Below are positions 8,961-22,356 of a stretch of DNA of 64,000 nucleotides, piece by piece. Below the pieces are notes generated by a model that ran no database searches, was not told where the DNA came from, and was given only the letters and a program-made list of their open reading frames with translations. Where the stretch lies: NCBI RefSeq assembly GCF_026107645.2, contig NZ_JAPCHV010000001.1:248001-312000 (forward strand), written 5' to 3'. The position numbers and the translations under genes were made by a program. Every line of letters starts with the position of its first letter. Position 1 is the first letter of the stretch. This DNA comes from Flavobacterium sp. MFBS3-15. GTDB taxonomy: Bacteria; Bacteroidota; Bacteroidia; Flavobacteriales; Flavobacteriaceae.

Positions 8961-10445
8961 ATGAAAATGAAATTTACCAAAATAGGCTTACTGCTCCTGT
9001 TATCACTTTCATTAGTGCAGTGCAGCGACGAGTTTTTAGAAAAAACGCAGCCCGATACCATAAATACCGGCAACTACCCCACCAATGCCGAAGAGCTTGT
9101 CACGTTGGTCAACGGCGCCTACCAGCCCTTGCAATGGCCAAAGCTGTACAACCTGAGGATGTGGACTACAGACATTTTTGCAGGCAACAGCCTTGTGGGT
9201 GCCGGCGGGGGTGAGGACGGCATTGAGACCACCAGCCTGGCTAACTTTGTGACCAACAGCGCCAACGAAGGCGTACTCGACCTGTGGCGCGGGCCATGGC
9301 CGGGGATACTACGCTCGAATATCGTGATTTCGGTAGCGCCCGGGCTTAACATAGATGAAACCATAAAGAACCGTAGCCTGGGCGAAGCCTACTTTCTCAG
9401 GGCACATTACTACTTTGTGCTGGTAAGGTTTTTTGGCGATGTGCCGCTCATTACACAGCCGCAAAGTTCAAGCAGCAACCTGTACCCTTCACGTACCCCT
9501 GCTGGTGAGGTGTATGCCCAAATCATCAGCGACCTTGAAAATGCCGCGGAGCTGCTCCCGGTAAAGCAGGATTATGCCGATGCCGACAAAGGACGCGCCT
9601 CCAAAGGCACTGCCCTGGGGATGCTTGCCAAAGTACACCTTACGCGGGGCAACTGGCAGGAGGTGGTAAACCTTACCGCCCAGCTGCAAAGCATGGGTTA
9701 CAGCCTTAATGCCAACTATGCCGATAACTTCAGGACGGAGACCGAGAACTCCAACGAATCGCTGTTTGAGGTGCAATATGCCGCCAATGCGGGCTATGAT
9801 TTCTGGAGCAACGAAAACCAGTCGTCATGGGCAAGTACCTTTATGGGGCCGAGGAGCTCCGGGCTTGTGGCAGGCGCCTACGGGTGGAATCAGCCTACGC
9901 AGGAATTCATGAGCAATTACGAAGCAGGCGATAACCGTAAAGATGTAACCGTATTGTATGAAGGCGGCCCCGCGTTTGACGGGCAGCAATACAGCGCGTC
10001 GTGGTCGTTTACAGGATACAATGTACGCAAGTTCCTGGTGCCGCTTAGCGTAAGTTCCTCATTTGACAACAGTCCCCTCAACTTTCCGGTGCTTCGTTAT
10101 GCCGATGTGCTGCTGATGCGCGCGGAAGCACTGAACGAACTGGGGCAGACAGCCGCCGCGGAAGCGCCGCTTAATGAGGTGCGCCACCGTGCGGGATTAG
10201 ACGATATACAATCCGGGCTGAGCCAGTCCGCTTTCAGGGATGCCGTGCTGAAGGAGCGGAGGCTGGAGCTCGCGTTTGAAGGCCAGCGCTGGTTCGACCT
10301 CATAAGGGTGAACAACGGCCAGTACGGGCTCGACTTCCTGCACTCCATTGGGAAGACCAATGCGGATGAACACCACCTGCTGCTGCCGATACCGCAGATA
10401 GAGCGCGACAGGAACCCTAACTTAACCCAGAATCCCGGATATTAA
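8961..10445 (+). CDS. SusD-like surface glycan-binding lipoprotein
   Basis: A 494-residue RagB/SusD-family protein that forms the lid of the SusC channel and binds the glycan at the cell surface. The lipoprotein signal ends LSLVQC, with Cys21 as lipidation site. It is followed by SDEFLE, an acidic tail of the kind that directs lipoproteins to the surface in Bacteroidota. TPR-like helices appear in the middle (YFLRAHYYFVLVRFFGDVPL), and the C-terminus carries the family ending (ERRLELAFEGQRWFDLIR, then LLLPIPQIERDRNPNLTQNPGY-type tail). It begins 6 bp after SusC and is clearly co-transcribed. Confidence 0.95.
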   Translation: MKMKFTKIGLLLLLSLSLVQCSDEFLEKTQPDTINTGNYPTNAEELVTLVNGAYQPLQWPKLYNLRMWTTDIFAGNSLVGAGGGEDGIETTSLANFVTNSANEGVLDLWRGPWPGILRSNIVISVAPGLNIDETIKNRSLGEAYFLRAHYYFVLVRFFGDVPLITQPQSSSSNLYPSRTPAGEVYAQIISDLENAAELLPVKQDYADADKGRASKGTALGMLAKVHLTRGNWQEVVNLTAQLQSMGYSLNANYADNFRTETENSNESLFEVQYAANAGYDFWSNENQSSWASTFMGPRSSGLVAGAYGWNQPTQEFMSNYEAGDNRKDVTVLYEGGPAFDGQQYSASWSFTGYNVRKFLVPLSVSSSFDNSPLNFPVLRYADVLLMRAEALNELGQTAAAEAPLNEVRHRAGLDDIQSGLSQSAFRDAVLKERRLELAFEGQRWFDLIRVNNGQYGLDFLHSIGKTNADEHHLLLPIPQIERDRNPNLTQNPGY

Positions 10446-10457
10446 AAGCTATATATC

Positions 10458-11912
10458 ATGAAAAAAAATAGAAACATAAAGCTTTGGTCACTACTGTCGT
10501 GCCTGGCAATATTGCTGGTGTTTGGCTGTAGTAGCGACGACGAACTGAATGAGAACATACCTCAGGCCGGGCCACTTCAATTGTCAGTCTCTGCCAATGA
10601 AATGGTGCTGGAACCCAGCATGTACCTGAACAATTTTACTTTTTCCTGGACAACAGGCACCAATGAAAATACAGGAGCATCGATATCGTATAAACTGGAG
10701 ATTGACAGGGCAGAGAATGGTTTTTCCAACCCGATTGAATACGATTTTGGCAGGAACAAATTTTCGTTCGACCTGAATGTGGCAACGCTGAACAACATCC
10801 TGCTGACCACATTTGCCGCAGAGCCGGGTGCGCCCATTGCCTTGCAGGCAAGGATAACCGCTACGTTTGGTGATGAGTCGGTTGCCAACCAGACTTCTAC
10901 GGTAGATTTGGTGTTTACACCCTACAGGCTGCTGACTTCTACATTGTATATTGTAGGGAGCGCCACACCGGCAGGTTGGGATATTGCCAATGCGATCCCT
11001 TTGGTGCAATCGTCAACCAACCCCATGGAATTCCGCTACAGCGGGCAGATGAGTTCGGGAACGTTTAAGTTTGCCGTGAGCCAGGAAGGCTGCTGGTGCC
11101 AGGATTTTTATACCCGTGACCCGCAGGACGCCGGAAAAATGGTATATAATGAAGGAGGCAGCGGAGACGACCTGCAATGGGAAATGGAAGCGGGCGGAAT
11201 GTTTGAGATCGTGGTGAATGTACTCGACCTTACCATCACGATACAGGAGCAGGATTTACCATTATTCAATAATTTATGGATCGTGGGCGATGCCTCTGAA
11301 AGCGGATGGAACATTGATACCCCCGCGGCATTTACGCAAACCAGTAACCCTTTTGTATTTACCTACGAAGGGATGCTTACTCCGGGCAACTTTAAGATAC
11401 TGGCAGGCGCTACGGGCGACTGGTGTGGCCAGTGGTACAGGCCCTTGACAGACAACGAGGTGCTGACCGCTACAACGGTGGAGCAAAACTCAGGTTGCGA
11501 TGTGGACAACAAGTGGCAGGTGACTGCCCAGACCGCAGGACGATACAAGATAACGCTGAACATCGCGACCAACGTGATAAAAATCCAGCCGGTTGAGGTA
11601 TACCTTATAGGCAGTGCCACGCCAAACGGCTGGAGCATGGGCAATCTGGCGCCTATGACCAAAAACGGCAGCATTTACACCTGGACAGGCAACCTTACCG
11701 AAGGGGAAATGAAGTTTACCAAATTCAACACCAACTGGTGCGAGGGCACAGAAATCGTGGCCGCCACGCCAAACCAGAACATTACCAATACCAACTTTAA
11801 TTACCGTGACAATTGCGAAGGCGACGATAACAAATGGCTGGTAACCGCTGCCCAGGCTGGTACGCACACCATTACCATCGACCTTGTTACTAATACACTT
11901 ACCATACAATAA
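10458..11912 (+). CDS. SusE/SusF-like outer-membrane starch-binding lipoprotein with three CBM-type repeats
   Basis: A 484-residue lipoprotein (Cys24 in LLVFGC, then SSDDE). Residues ~35-160 form an Ig-like SusE-type domain. Three tandem glucan-binding repeats follow, each opening with the same pattern: LYIVGSATPAGWD (~170), LWIVGDASESGWN (~275) and VYLIGSATPNGWS (~378). Each carries a later Trp/Cys pair (QEGCWCQDFY, TGDWCGQWY, FNTNWCEGTE). Classical SusE has two such repeats and SusF three, so this is SusF-like. It would hold alpha-glucan at the cell surface beside SusCD. It follows SusD by 12 bp and overlaps the GH66 gene by one base (TAATG). Confidence 0.88.
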   Translation: MKKNRNIKLWSLLSCLAILLVFGCSSDDELNENIPQAGPLQLSVSANEMVLEPSMYLNNFTFSWTTGTNENTGASISYKLEIDRAENGFSNPIEYDFGRNKFSFDLNVATLNNILLTTFAAEPGAPIALQARITATFGDESVANQTSTVDLVFTPYRLLTSTLYIVGSATPAGWDIANAIPLVQSSTNPMEFRYSGQMSSGTFKFAVSQEGCWCQDFYTRDPQDAGKMVYNEGGSGDDLQWEMEAGGMFEIVVNVLDLTITIQEQDLPLFNNLWIVGDASESGWNIDTPAAFTQTSNPFVFTYEGMLTPGNFKILAGATGDWCGQWYRPLTDNEVLTATTVEQNSGCDVDNKWQVTAQTAGRYKITLNIATNVIKIQPVEVYLIGSATPNGWSMGNLAPMTKNGSIYTWTGNLTEGEMKFTKFNTNWCEGTEIVAATPNQNITNTNFNYRDNCEGDDNKWLVTAAQAGTHTITIDLVTNTLTIQ

Positions 11913-13663
11913 TGATAAAAAGAAAAATGACAGGGCTGTGGCTGGCCGCTTTTTTGGCGGTAGCCATTGCCTGCAATGACGATGAGGATGGCGCGATAAG
12001 CTATATCCCGGATGCTGTGGCCAACACCATGGAGGTGACTACCGATAAGGCGGCCTACCAGCCGGGCGATAATGTTGCCTTTACTGCCGATAAAACTTAC
12101 GATAATGCTTTTGTACGCTACCGCCATCTGGGTGAAATACTCGAAGAGGCGCCGCTTGCGGGAACCTCGTGGACATGGACTCCGCCGTCGCAGGACTACC
12201 GCGGGTACATGGCCGAGATATTTGTAAGGCATGAAGACGGCACTGAGGAAATAGTGGGTACTGTGGGTATCGATGTGTCTTCAGACTGGGCGAAATTCCC
12301 GCGCTACGGCTTCCTTTCGGAATACGGCCAGACGAACGATGCCGAAATGGCGGGTGTTATCAATAACCTGAACAAGTACCACATCAACGGGATCCAGTTT
12401 TACGACTGGATGTACCGCCAGCACCAGCCTTTGGCCGGAACGCCGGAAAACCCGATGGCCATGTGGAACGATATTATGAACCGCAGCAACTACAAAAGCA
12501 CCGTGGACGGTTACATTGCAAAGGCGCACCAAAAGAACATGAAGGCGATGTTTTACAACCTTGCCTTCGGGGTACTGGACGATTACGACCAGTCACAGAT
12601 CACCCCGCAGATGTTCATTTATAAAGATGCCAGCCACAATGTGAAGGACAGGCACGAACTGGGCCCGCCGTTCATCAGCAACATCTACCTGACGGATCCG
12701 GCAAACAGTGGCTGGCAGTCGTACCTGGCGCAAAAGAACGACGATGTGTACCAGGTATTCAATTTTGACGGCTACCACATTGACCAGTTGGGCGACAGGG
12801 GCAATGTGTACAAATACGATGGGTCATCGGCCAATCTTGAAAATGCCTATCCAACGTTTATCTCGGCCATGAAAGCCGCACATCCTGATAAAAGGCTTTT
12901 ATTCAATGCCGTGAACCAGTACGGGCAGGAGCAGATGGCGAACGGTCCGCTGGATTTTCTCTATACCGAAGTATGGGGGCCGAATGAAGGTTTTAAAGAT
13001 TTGACAACCATTCTGGAAAATAATAATGCCTATGGCGGAGGGAAAAATACAGTGCTGGCGGCCTACGTGAATTATAACAAAGCCAACAGCCAGGGGATTT
13101 TCAACACGCCGGGGGTTTTGATGGCCGATGCCGTGATCTTTGCCTTTGGAGGGTCGCACCTTGAGCTGGGGGAGCACATGCTGGCAAAAGAATACTTCCC
13201 GAACAAAAACCTGAGCATGACCGCCGAGCTAAAAGCCAGCCTGGTGGAGTACTATGATTTCATGGTGGCGTACCAGAACCTTTTACGTGATGGCGGAACC
13301 TTCAATAGCCCTGTCATTACTACCGGCGACGGAAAGCTCAACCTGGGCAGCTGGCCGCCATCAATGGGCAAAGTGGCCGCGGTAGGTAAGCAGGTAGGCA
13401 GTAAGCAGGTAATACACCTGCTGAACTTTACCAATGCCAATTCCCTGAACTGGCGCGATACCGACGGCACGCAAAACACCCCGGCCACTATTGAAAAGGC
13501 AGTGGTGAACATTCAGGCGGGCGGTGCGGTAACTAAAATATGGTATGCCTCGCCGGATTATAAAGGTGGTGCCGCCATACCGTTGGAATTTACCCAAAAC
13601 GGCAATGCTGTAAACATAAAAGTACCGTCCCTCAAATACTGGGGAATGATCGTGATAGAATAA
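11912..13663 (+). CDS. Glycoside hydrolase family 66 dextranase, lipoprotein
   Basis: A 583-residue GH66 enzyme. A lipoprotein signal ends at Cys21 (AVAIAC) and is followed by NDDEDG, an acidic surface-export-like tail. An N-terminal beta domain runs to ~125, then a (beta/alpha)8 barrel from FPRYGFLSEYG, then a C-terminal beta domain. The expected retaining residues are Asp291 in FDGYHIDQLGDRG (nucleophile) and Glu353 in LYTEVWGPNEG (acid/base). GH66 contains endo-dextranases and cycloisomaltooligosaccharide glucanotransferases; the latter carry an inserted CBM35, and no such insertion is seen here, so dextranase is favoured. As a surface lipoprotein it would cut alpha-1,6-glucan for import by SusCD. 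A terminator-like hairpin follows it. Confidence 0.9.
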   Translation: MIKRKMTGLWLAAFLAVAIACNDDEDGAISYIPDAVANTMEVTTDKAAYQPGDNVAFTADKTYDNAFVRYRHLGEILEEAPLAGTSWTWTPPSQDYRGYMAEIFVRHEDGTEEIVGTVGIDVSSDWAKFPRYGFLSEYGQTNDAEMAGVINNLNKYHINGIQFYDWMYRQHQPLAGTPENPMAMWNDIMNRSNYKSTVDGYIAKAHQKNMKAMFYNLAFGVLDDYDQSQITPQMFIYKDASHNVKDRHELGPPFISNIYLTDPANSGWQSYLAQKNDDVYQVFNFDGYHIDQLGDRGNVYKYDGSSANLENAYPTFISAMKAAHPDKRLLFNAVNQYGQEQMANGPLDFLYTEVWGPNEGFKDLTTILENNNAYGGGKNTVLAAYVNYNKANSQGIFNTPGVLMADAVIFAFGGSHLELGEHMLAKEYFPNKNLSMTAELKASLVEYYDFMVAYQNLLRDGGTFNSPVITTGDGKLNLGSWPPSMGKVAAVGKQVGSKQVIHLLNFTNANSLNWRDTDGTQNTPATIEKAVVNIQAGGAVTKIWYASPDYKGGAAIPLEFTQNGNAVNIKVPSLKYWGMIVIE

Positions 13664-13694
13664 GTTTGGTTTGATTAATCGTTAGGTTAGTTAA

Positions 13695-18394
<4,700 letters not shown>

Positions 18395-18399
18395 CGAGA

Positions 18400-18428
18400 C
18401 CGGGCTGCTAAGGGCAGCCCGGTTTTTT
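18400..18428 (+). terminator. Intrinsic terminator of the glucan operon
   Basis: A perfect 9-bp GC-rich stem (18400-18408 with 18414-18422), 5-nt loop, then TTTTTT at 18423. It is 6 bp after the GH31 stop and faces the convergent di-haem gene. Confidence 0.9.
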
Positions 18429-18460
18429 ATAAAAAGAAAGAAAGTTTACTGTTGGAATAC

Positions 18461-19861
18461 TTACAGCGAGTTGAGGAAATCGAGCAGGTCCTGTCTTTCT
18501 GCAGCAGTCAGCTGCTTAAACATGTTTTTGCTGTTTTCTGCCTCTCCACCATGCCACAATATTGCCTCTGTAATGTTCCCTGCACGGCCGTCGTGAAGCA
18601 GTTGCGTATGGCCGTTTACAGTGCTTATTAGCCCTATGCCCCAAAGTGGCGGTGTGCGCCACTCATTGCCTGTAGCCAGGTAATCGGGAGCACCGTCAGC
18701 AAGTCCCGGCCCCATGTCGTGCAGGAGCATGTCGGTATACGGCCGAATGGTTTGGTTGCGCAATCCCTGAAGGTAATAATCGTTGCCGGTTTGCATTTTG
18801 GGGATATGGCAGGATGCACATTTGATATCGCTGAATATTTTCTTGCCGCGCAAAACATTGGGTGCATCGTGGTTGCGCCTTACGGGAACCGAAAGTGATT
18901 GGGAGTAAAGCACTACCCGGTTAAAGGCGACATCGGTAATTTCCGGGGTACCGCCATTGGGTATGCCGGAAAAATCAAAGCCTGCAGGGCCATGCTCATC
19001 AGGAAAAACGGGCGAGGTAATTCCAATGTCGTTTACAAAAGCCGCTGCTACCTGCTGCCGTATATTGGGCTGATTGGCTTTCCACCCGAATAGCCCCATT
19101 TTAATGCTGTTGCTTTCTTTGTCGTAAACATAGTTTGGCCTGCCGGATATGCCGTCGCCATTTGCATCATGTTCATCTGCAAAGGAAAGGTAGGTTGCCT
19201 GTGGTACAGCCTCCAATAGCCCGAGTCCCACCATCTGGCTGGCTACCCTTGGCGAAACAAGCACTCCGGGAGCCAATGGGCCGTAAGCGAGGGCGTTGAT
19301 ATGGTAGGAAGGCGAACGGAGCTGTACAATGGTGCCATCAGCAAGTGTTTCGGTAATGTTTTGATAGGTAATGGTATAAACTCCTTTCGGGGTTACATCC
19401 AGCAGGGCATTGTCCTGCAGCTGGTGCCCGTAAATTGGGTCTGCAATGGCGCCGCCCCAGGCATCTGTCCCCGGAAGGCTTAATCTCAAAAGCAGCCCTT
19501 TGCCCATTTCGCCGTCAAAGGAAGGCGGACGGCCACGGCCATCCTTAAAATGGCAGGCGCTGCACGAAATGGCGTTGAAAAAAGGCCCAAGCCCGTCGCG
19601 GGCTGTTGTAGATGAAGGCGCTGTTACCCAGCTTTGCCTGAATAGGGAATTACCTACACCAAAGTCTACCGACTGGTCGGGTGTAAGGGTAGCGGATGCA
19701 AAACCAAAGGCTTCTGCCGTTGCATTGATTACCGTTGATGTACCGCCGCTGAATTCCTCACCGTCTTCCGCGGTAATCTTTTCATAGCCGCTTTCATCGT
19801 CTGAGCAGGATAGTGCAAGCAGCGAAAGGGCTATCAGCCATGTGTGTCGTATACCTTTCAT
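18461..19861 (-). CDS. Di-haem c-type oxidoreductase lipoprotein (DUF1111 / DHOR family)
   Basis: The start at 19861 gives 466 residues opening MKGIRHTWLIALSLLALSC. Cys19 is the lipidation site, followed by SDDES. Two haem c attachment motifs are present: CSACH at ~100-104 (with HFKDGRGRPPSF) and CASCH at ~348-352. This is the family annotated as thiol oxidoreductase/DUF1111, related to MauG and di-haem peroxidases; its substrate is not established. Downstream of an imelysin on the same strand (57 bp gap), it belongs to the widespread imelysin / di-haem / HTTM / TonB-receptor set, thought to be iron-related. A redox step on metal or ligand at the cell surface is possible but unproven. Confidence 0.88.
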   Translation of the reverse strand: MKGIRHTWLIALSLLALSCSDDESGYEKITAEDGEEFSGGTSTVINATAEAFGFASATLTPDQSVDFGVGNSLFRQSWVTAPSSTTARDGLGPFFNAISCSACHFKDGRGRPPSFDGEMGKGLLLRLSLPGTDAWGGAIADPIYGHQLQDNALLDVTPKGVYTITYQNITETLADGTIVQLRSPSYHINALAYGPLAPGVLVSPRVASQMVGLGLLEAVPQATYLSFADEHDANGDGISGRPNYVYDKESNSIKMGLFGWKANQPNIRQQVAAAFVNDIGITSPVFPDEHGPAGFDFSGIPNGGTPEITDVAFNRVVLYSQSLSVPVRRNHDAPNVLRGKKIFSDIKCASCHIPKMQTGNDYYLQGLRNQTIRPYTDMLLHDMGPGLADGAPDYLATGNEWRTPPLWGIGLISTVNGHTQLLHDGRAGNITEAILWHGGEAENSKNMFKQLTAAERQDLLDFLNSL

Positions 19862-19918
19862 AAACCAAGTAAGAGTGCCGTTTTGCGGCACTCTTAGTAT
19901 TCAAAAGCCAAAATTGTA

Positions 19919-21112
19919 TTATTCTATGCCGTTTACAGTAATGCCCGAAGCTGTTGCCCCCGCAAGTAGCTTCTGGGACATTGCCATGATCTGCAGGTAG
20001 GCAGTTTTTACTTTAGCGCCTTCAGTACTTGTAGGGCCGCCACTGATGGCAAGGTCAAACGGAGTTGCTATTGCATTTACGTCATCATAAGCTGCGTCAA
20101 TTGCATCTTCAATAGCATTGTACTGATCCCTGTTGGCCTGCCTTACAAGGTCTGCCAGCGATGGGCCGTCAACGTTTCCGTATTTGCCTTCATATACATT
20201 TACTATGCCTTTAAGGTTCAGGTAAACATCGCGGTGCGTGTTATCGCTAAAGCAAGAGTGTTCGTCCTCCTGGTCGGCGTTTTCAAGGGCAACCGACATA
20301 CGTTCGATTGGCAGCTCAGAGCTTCCCAGCGTGATTATTCCAAGATAAATGTTTTGAAGTGCATCGTTTTCCGGCATGGCAAGGAATGTGTTCCTGTAGC
20401 TTCCGCCTTCTTTCCAAAGGTTTACCAGGTAAGTAAGGTGGTCGGTAAGCAGGTCTGCCGCTGCATTAAGGTAGTCCCTTCTCCTGTCCTGGTTGTCAGC
20501 TGTACCACCGTCAACAAAGTCAGTATAGGGCCTTTGTCCCGGTTGGTTGGCAGCGGGTGCTGTAAGATCCTGCCCCCAAAGAAGGAACTCAATCGCGTGG
20601 TATCCTGTAGAGATGCTCTTCTCATCCTCTCCTTCGTTAAGGTCTTCCAGCAGTTGTTTGTTTATTACCGGATATATGGCCGGCTTGTTGATGATGCCGC
20701 CACCATAATCAGGCGAATTGCTGTCATTAACATAGTCAATATAAGCCTCGTCAAGCGGCCATGCGTTAATAAGCCCTTCCGGGGCTTCAAAGTCGATGTC
20801 GTTATCTATAGGGCCGTTGGCAAAACGAAATGCTTCTGTAGTACCATAGCTTTCACGGGCTGCTTTCCATGCCGCTTTTGCTTCGTCAAATTTAGCTTGC
20901 GTTGGGTTGGCAGTAAATGCATTGATGGCGGATTTAAGAGCTACAGCGTCATCAAGGGCATCCTGGTAGTTTTGATATACCAGGTCAGCATAGTTCTCAA
21001 TTACTTCTGCTTTTGTAACATTCCTGCTGCCTGAGCTGTCGTCACTGCTGCATGCTGTCATGATCAGGCCTGAAACCGCAAGAGCCAGTAAACTAAAGGT
21101 AACTTTCATCAT
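19919..21112 (-). CDS. Imelysin family lipoprotein (peptidase M75 / IrpA-like)
   Basis: A 397-residue lipoprotein; Cys21 (LIMTAC) is followed by SSDDSS. Two adjacent ATG codons (21112 and 21109) could start it. The imelysin fold is indicated by two helical bundle halves and by the GxHxxE signature at 170-175 (TGYHAIEFLLWGQDL). Imelysins are homologues of the EfeO iron-uptake component and of cyanobacterial IrpA; the His/Glu of the signature are thought to bind metal, and peptidase activity is doubtful for the family. Divergent from a second imelysin across a shared promoter region, and followed by the di-haem protein. Iron-regulated uptake is the likely job. Confidence 0.9.
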   Translation of the reverse strand: MMKVTFSLLALAVSGLIMTACSSDDSSGSRNVTKAEVIENYADLVYQNYQDALDDAVALKSAINAFTANPTQAKFDEAKAAWKAARESYGTTEAFRFANGPIDNDIDFEAPEGLINAWPLDEAYIDYVNDSNSPDYGGGIINKPAIYPVINKQLLEDLNEGEDEKSISTGYHAIEFLLWGQDLTAPAANQPGQRPYTDFVDGGTADNQDRRRDYLNAAADLLTDHLTYLVNLWKEGGSYRNTFLAMPENDALQNIYLGIITLGSSELPIERMSVALENADQEDEHSCFSDNTHRDVYLNLKGIVNVYEGKYGNVDGPSLADLVRQANRDQYNAIEDAIDAAYDDVNAIATPFDLAISGGPTSTEGAKVKTAYLQIMAMSQKLLAGATASGITVNGIE

Positions 21113-21143
21113 TACTTGTTATTTAGATTGATTAAAAACAGTG

Positions 21144-21151
21144 CAAATGTA
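21144..21151 (-). promoter_or_regulatory. -7 element for imelysin/di-haem genes
   Basis: TACATTTG on the minus strand fits TAnnTTTG exactly, 32 nt upstream of the imelysin start. The -33 is weak (TTTC about 18 nt upstream). Confidence 0.5.
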
Positions 21152-21222
21152 AGGTAATTTTTTATTTGTGAAAGTTTAATCGTAAAAATTATTTAGAACT
21201 ATTACAGATAAGAAATTTGTCA

Positions 21223-21230
21223 TACATTTG
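21223..21230 (+). promoter_or_regulatory. -7 element for second imelysin/HTTM/TonB genes
   Basis: TACATTTG is identical to the -7 box of the divergent gene and lies 19 nt upstream of the ATG at 21250. The stretch 21190-21213 upstream (TTATTTAGAACTATTACAG and on) loosely resembles an inverted Fur-like site, but the match is too weak to call. Confidence 0.5.
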
Positions 21231-21249
21231 CCCGCAAATTCAATTCGTT

Positions 21250-22356
21250 ATGAGAAATACGATATATTTACTTTTTATAATCTTCTTTGCAGCGGCGGGT
21301 TGTTCATCGTCCGATAACGACAAGGGGCCGGAAGGTACTTATGACCGCTCAGCCATGATGGCCAGCTGGGCCGATAACATCATTATACCTTCATTCAGCA
21401 ATTACCAGGCAAAGCTGAATGCGTTGCATGCAAGCGCACAGGATTTTTCGGGTGCGCCTTCCCAGCAGTCACTGGAAGCTTTAAGGAGCGCATGGCTTGA
21501 TGCTTATAAAGCCTACCAGCATGTGGGTATATACGATGATCCCAAAGCGTACGAACTCCACCTTATAGAGAGCAGCAATACCTATCCTGCCGATGTTGCG
21601 GGAATTAACAATAACATTGCAACAGGTAACTATAACCTTTCGCAACCGGCACAATATGCCCGCGAAGGTTTCCCTGCACTGGACTATTTGCTTTATGGTG
21701 TTCAGGATTCAGATGAGGCGATAGTTACCTATTATGCGGGTAATGCCAATGCCCGCGAATATATGACCGACCTTACGGCACACCTGAAAAATGTGGCCGA
21801 CGGAATTCTTGCCGACTGGAACGGCAGCTATCGCGACACCTTCATAAGCGGTACCGGAACTGCAGTAAGTGCACCGATAAACCAGACCGTAAACAATTTT
21901 GTAAAAAACCTTGAGAAAGATGTCCGTACACCTAAATTGGCTATCCCGGCAGGTAAGTTCAGTAACGGTGCGACATTGCCGGATAAAGTAGAGGCCTATT
22001 ACAGGAACAATGTCAGCAAAGAGTTGCTTGTTGAGGCGCTGACGGCTTCGCGTAATTTTTTCAATGGCAAATATTTTAATTCCCAGACTATGGGCCCCGG
22101 GCTTAAAGGATACCTGGATGCCGTACATGCCGGGCGCAACGGGCAGAACCTTAGTGATATCATCAATGCACAGTATGATGCCGCCATTGCTGCCGCCAAC
22201 CAGCTTAATAACAGCTTTGGCAGCCAGATTGCCACAGATAACTCTAAAATGCTGGCGGCTTATGATGCCCTGCAACAGGTTGTTGTATATGAAAAGCTGG
22301 ACATGCTGCAGGCGCTGAACATCAGCATCGACTATGTAGACGGCGACGGTGACTAA
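21250..22356 (+). CDS. Imelysin-like lipoprotein with altered metal motif
   Basis: The ATG at 21250 gives 368 residues with a lipoprotein signal ending AAAGC (Cys18), then SSSDND. It has the imelysin length and fold pattern, but in place of GxHxxE it reads GFPALD (140-145, REGFPALDYLLYGV): the His is Pro and the Glu is Asp. The surrounding LDYLLYG still aligns with the family. It therefore probably keeps the fold but binds a different ligand or metal from the divergent imelysin. Its stop overlaps the start of the HTTM gene by 8 bases, which suggests translational coupling and joint function. Confidence 0.88.
   Translation: MRNTIYLLFIIFFAAAGCSSSDNDKGPEGTYDRSAMMASWADNIIIPSFSNYQAKLNALHASAQDFSGAPSQQSLEALRSAWLDAYKAYQHVGIYDDPKAYELHLIESSNTYPADVAGINNNIATGNYNLSQPAQYAREGFPALDYLLYGVQDSDEAIVTYYAGNANAREYMTDLTAHLKNVADGILADWNGSYRDTFISGTGTAVSAPINQTVNNFVKNLEKDVRTPKLAIPAGKFSNGATLPDKVEAYYRNNVSKELLVEALTASRNFFNGKYFNSQTMGPGLKGYLDAVHAGRNGQNLSDIINAQYDAAIAAANQLNNSFGSQIATDNSKMLAAYDALQQVVVYEKLDMLQALNISIDYVDGDGD

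Noticed and set aside
21190-21213. Fur box between the two imelysin genes
   Set aside because: Only a loose inverted similarity; too many mismatches to call.
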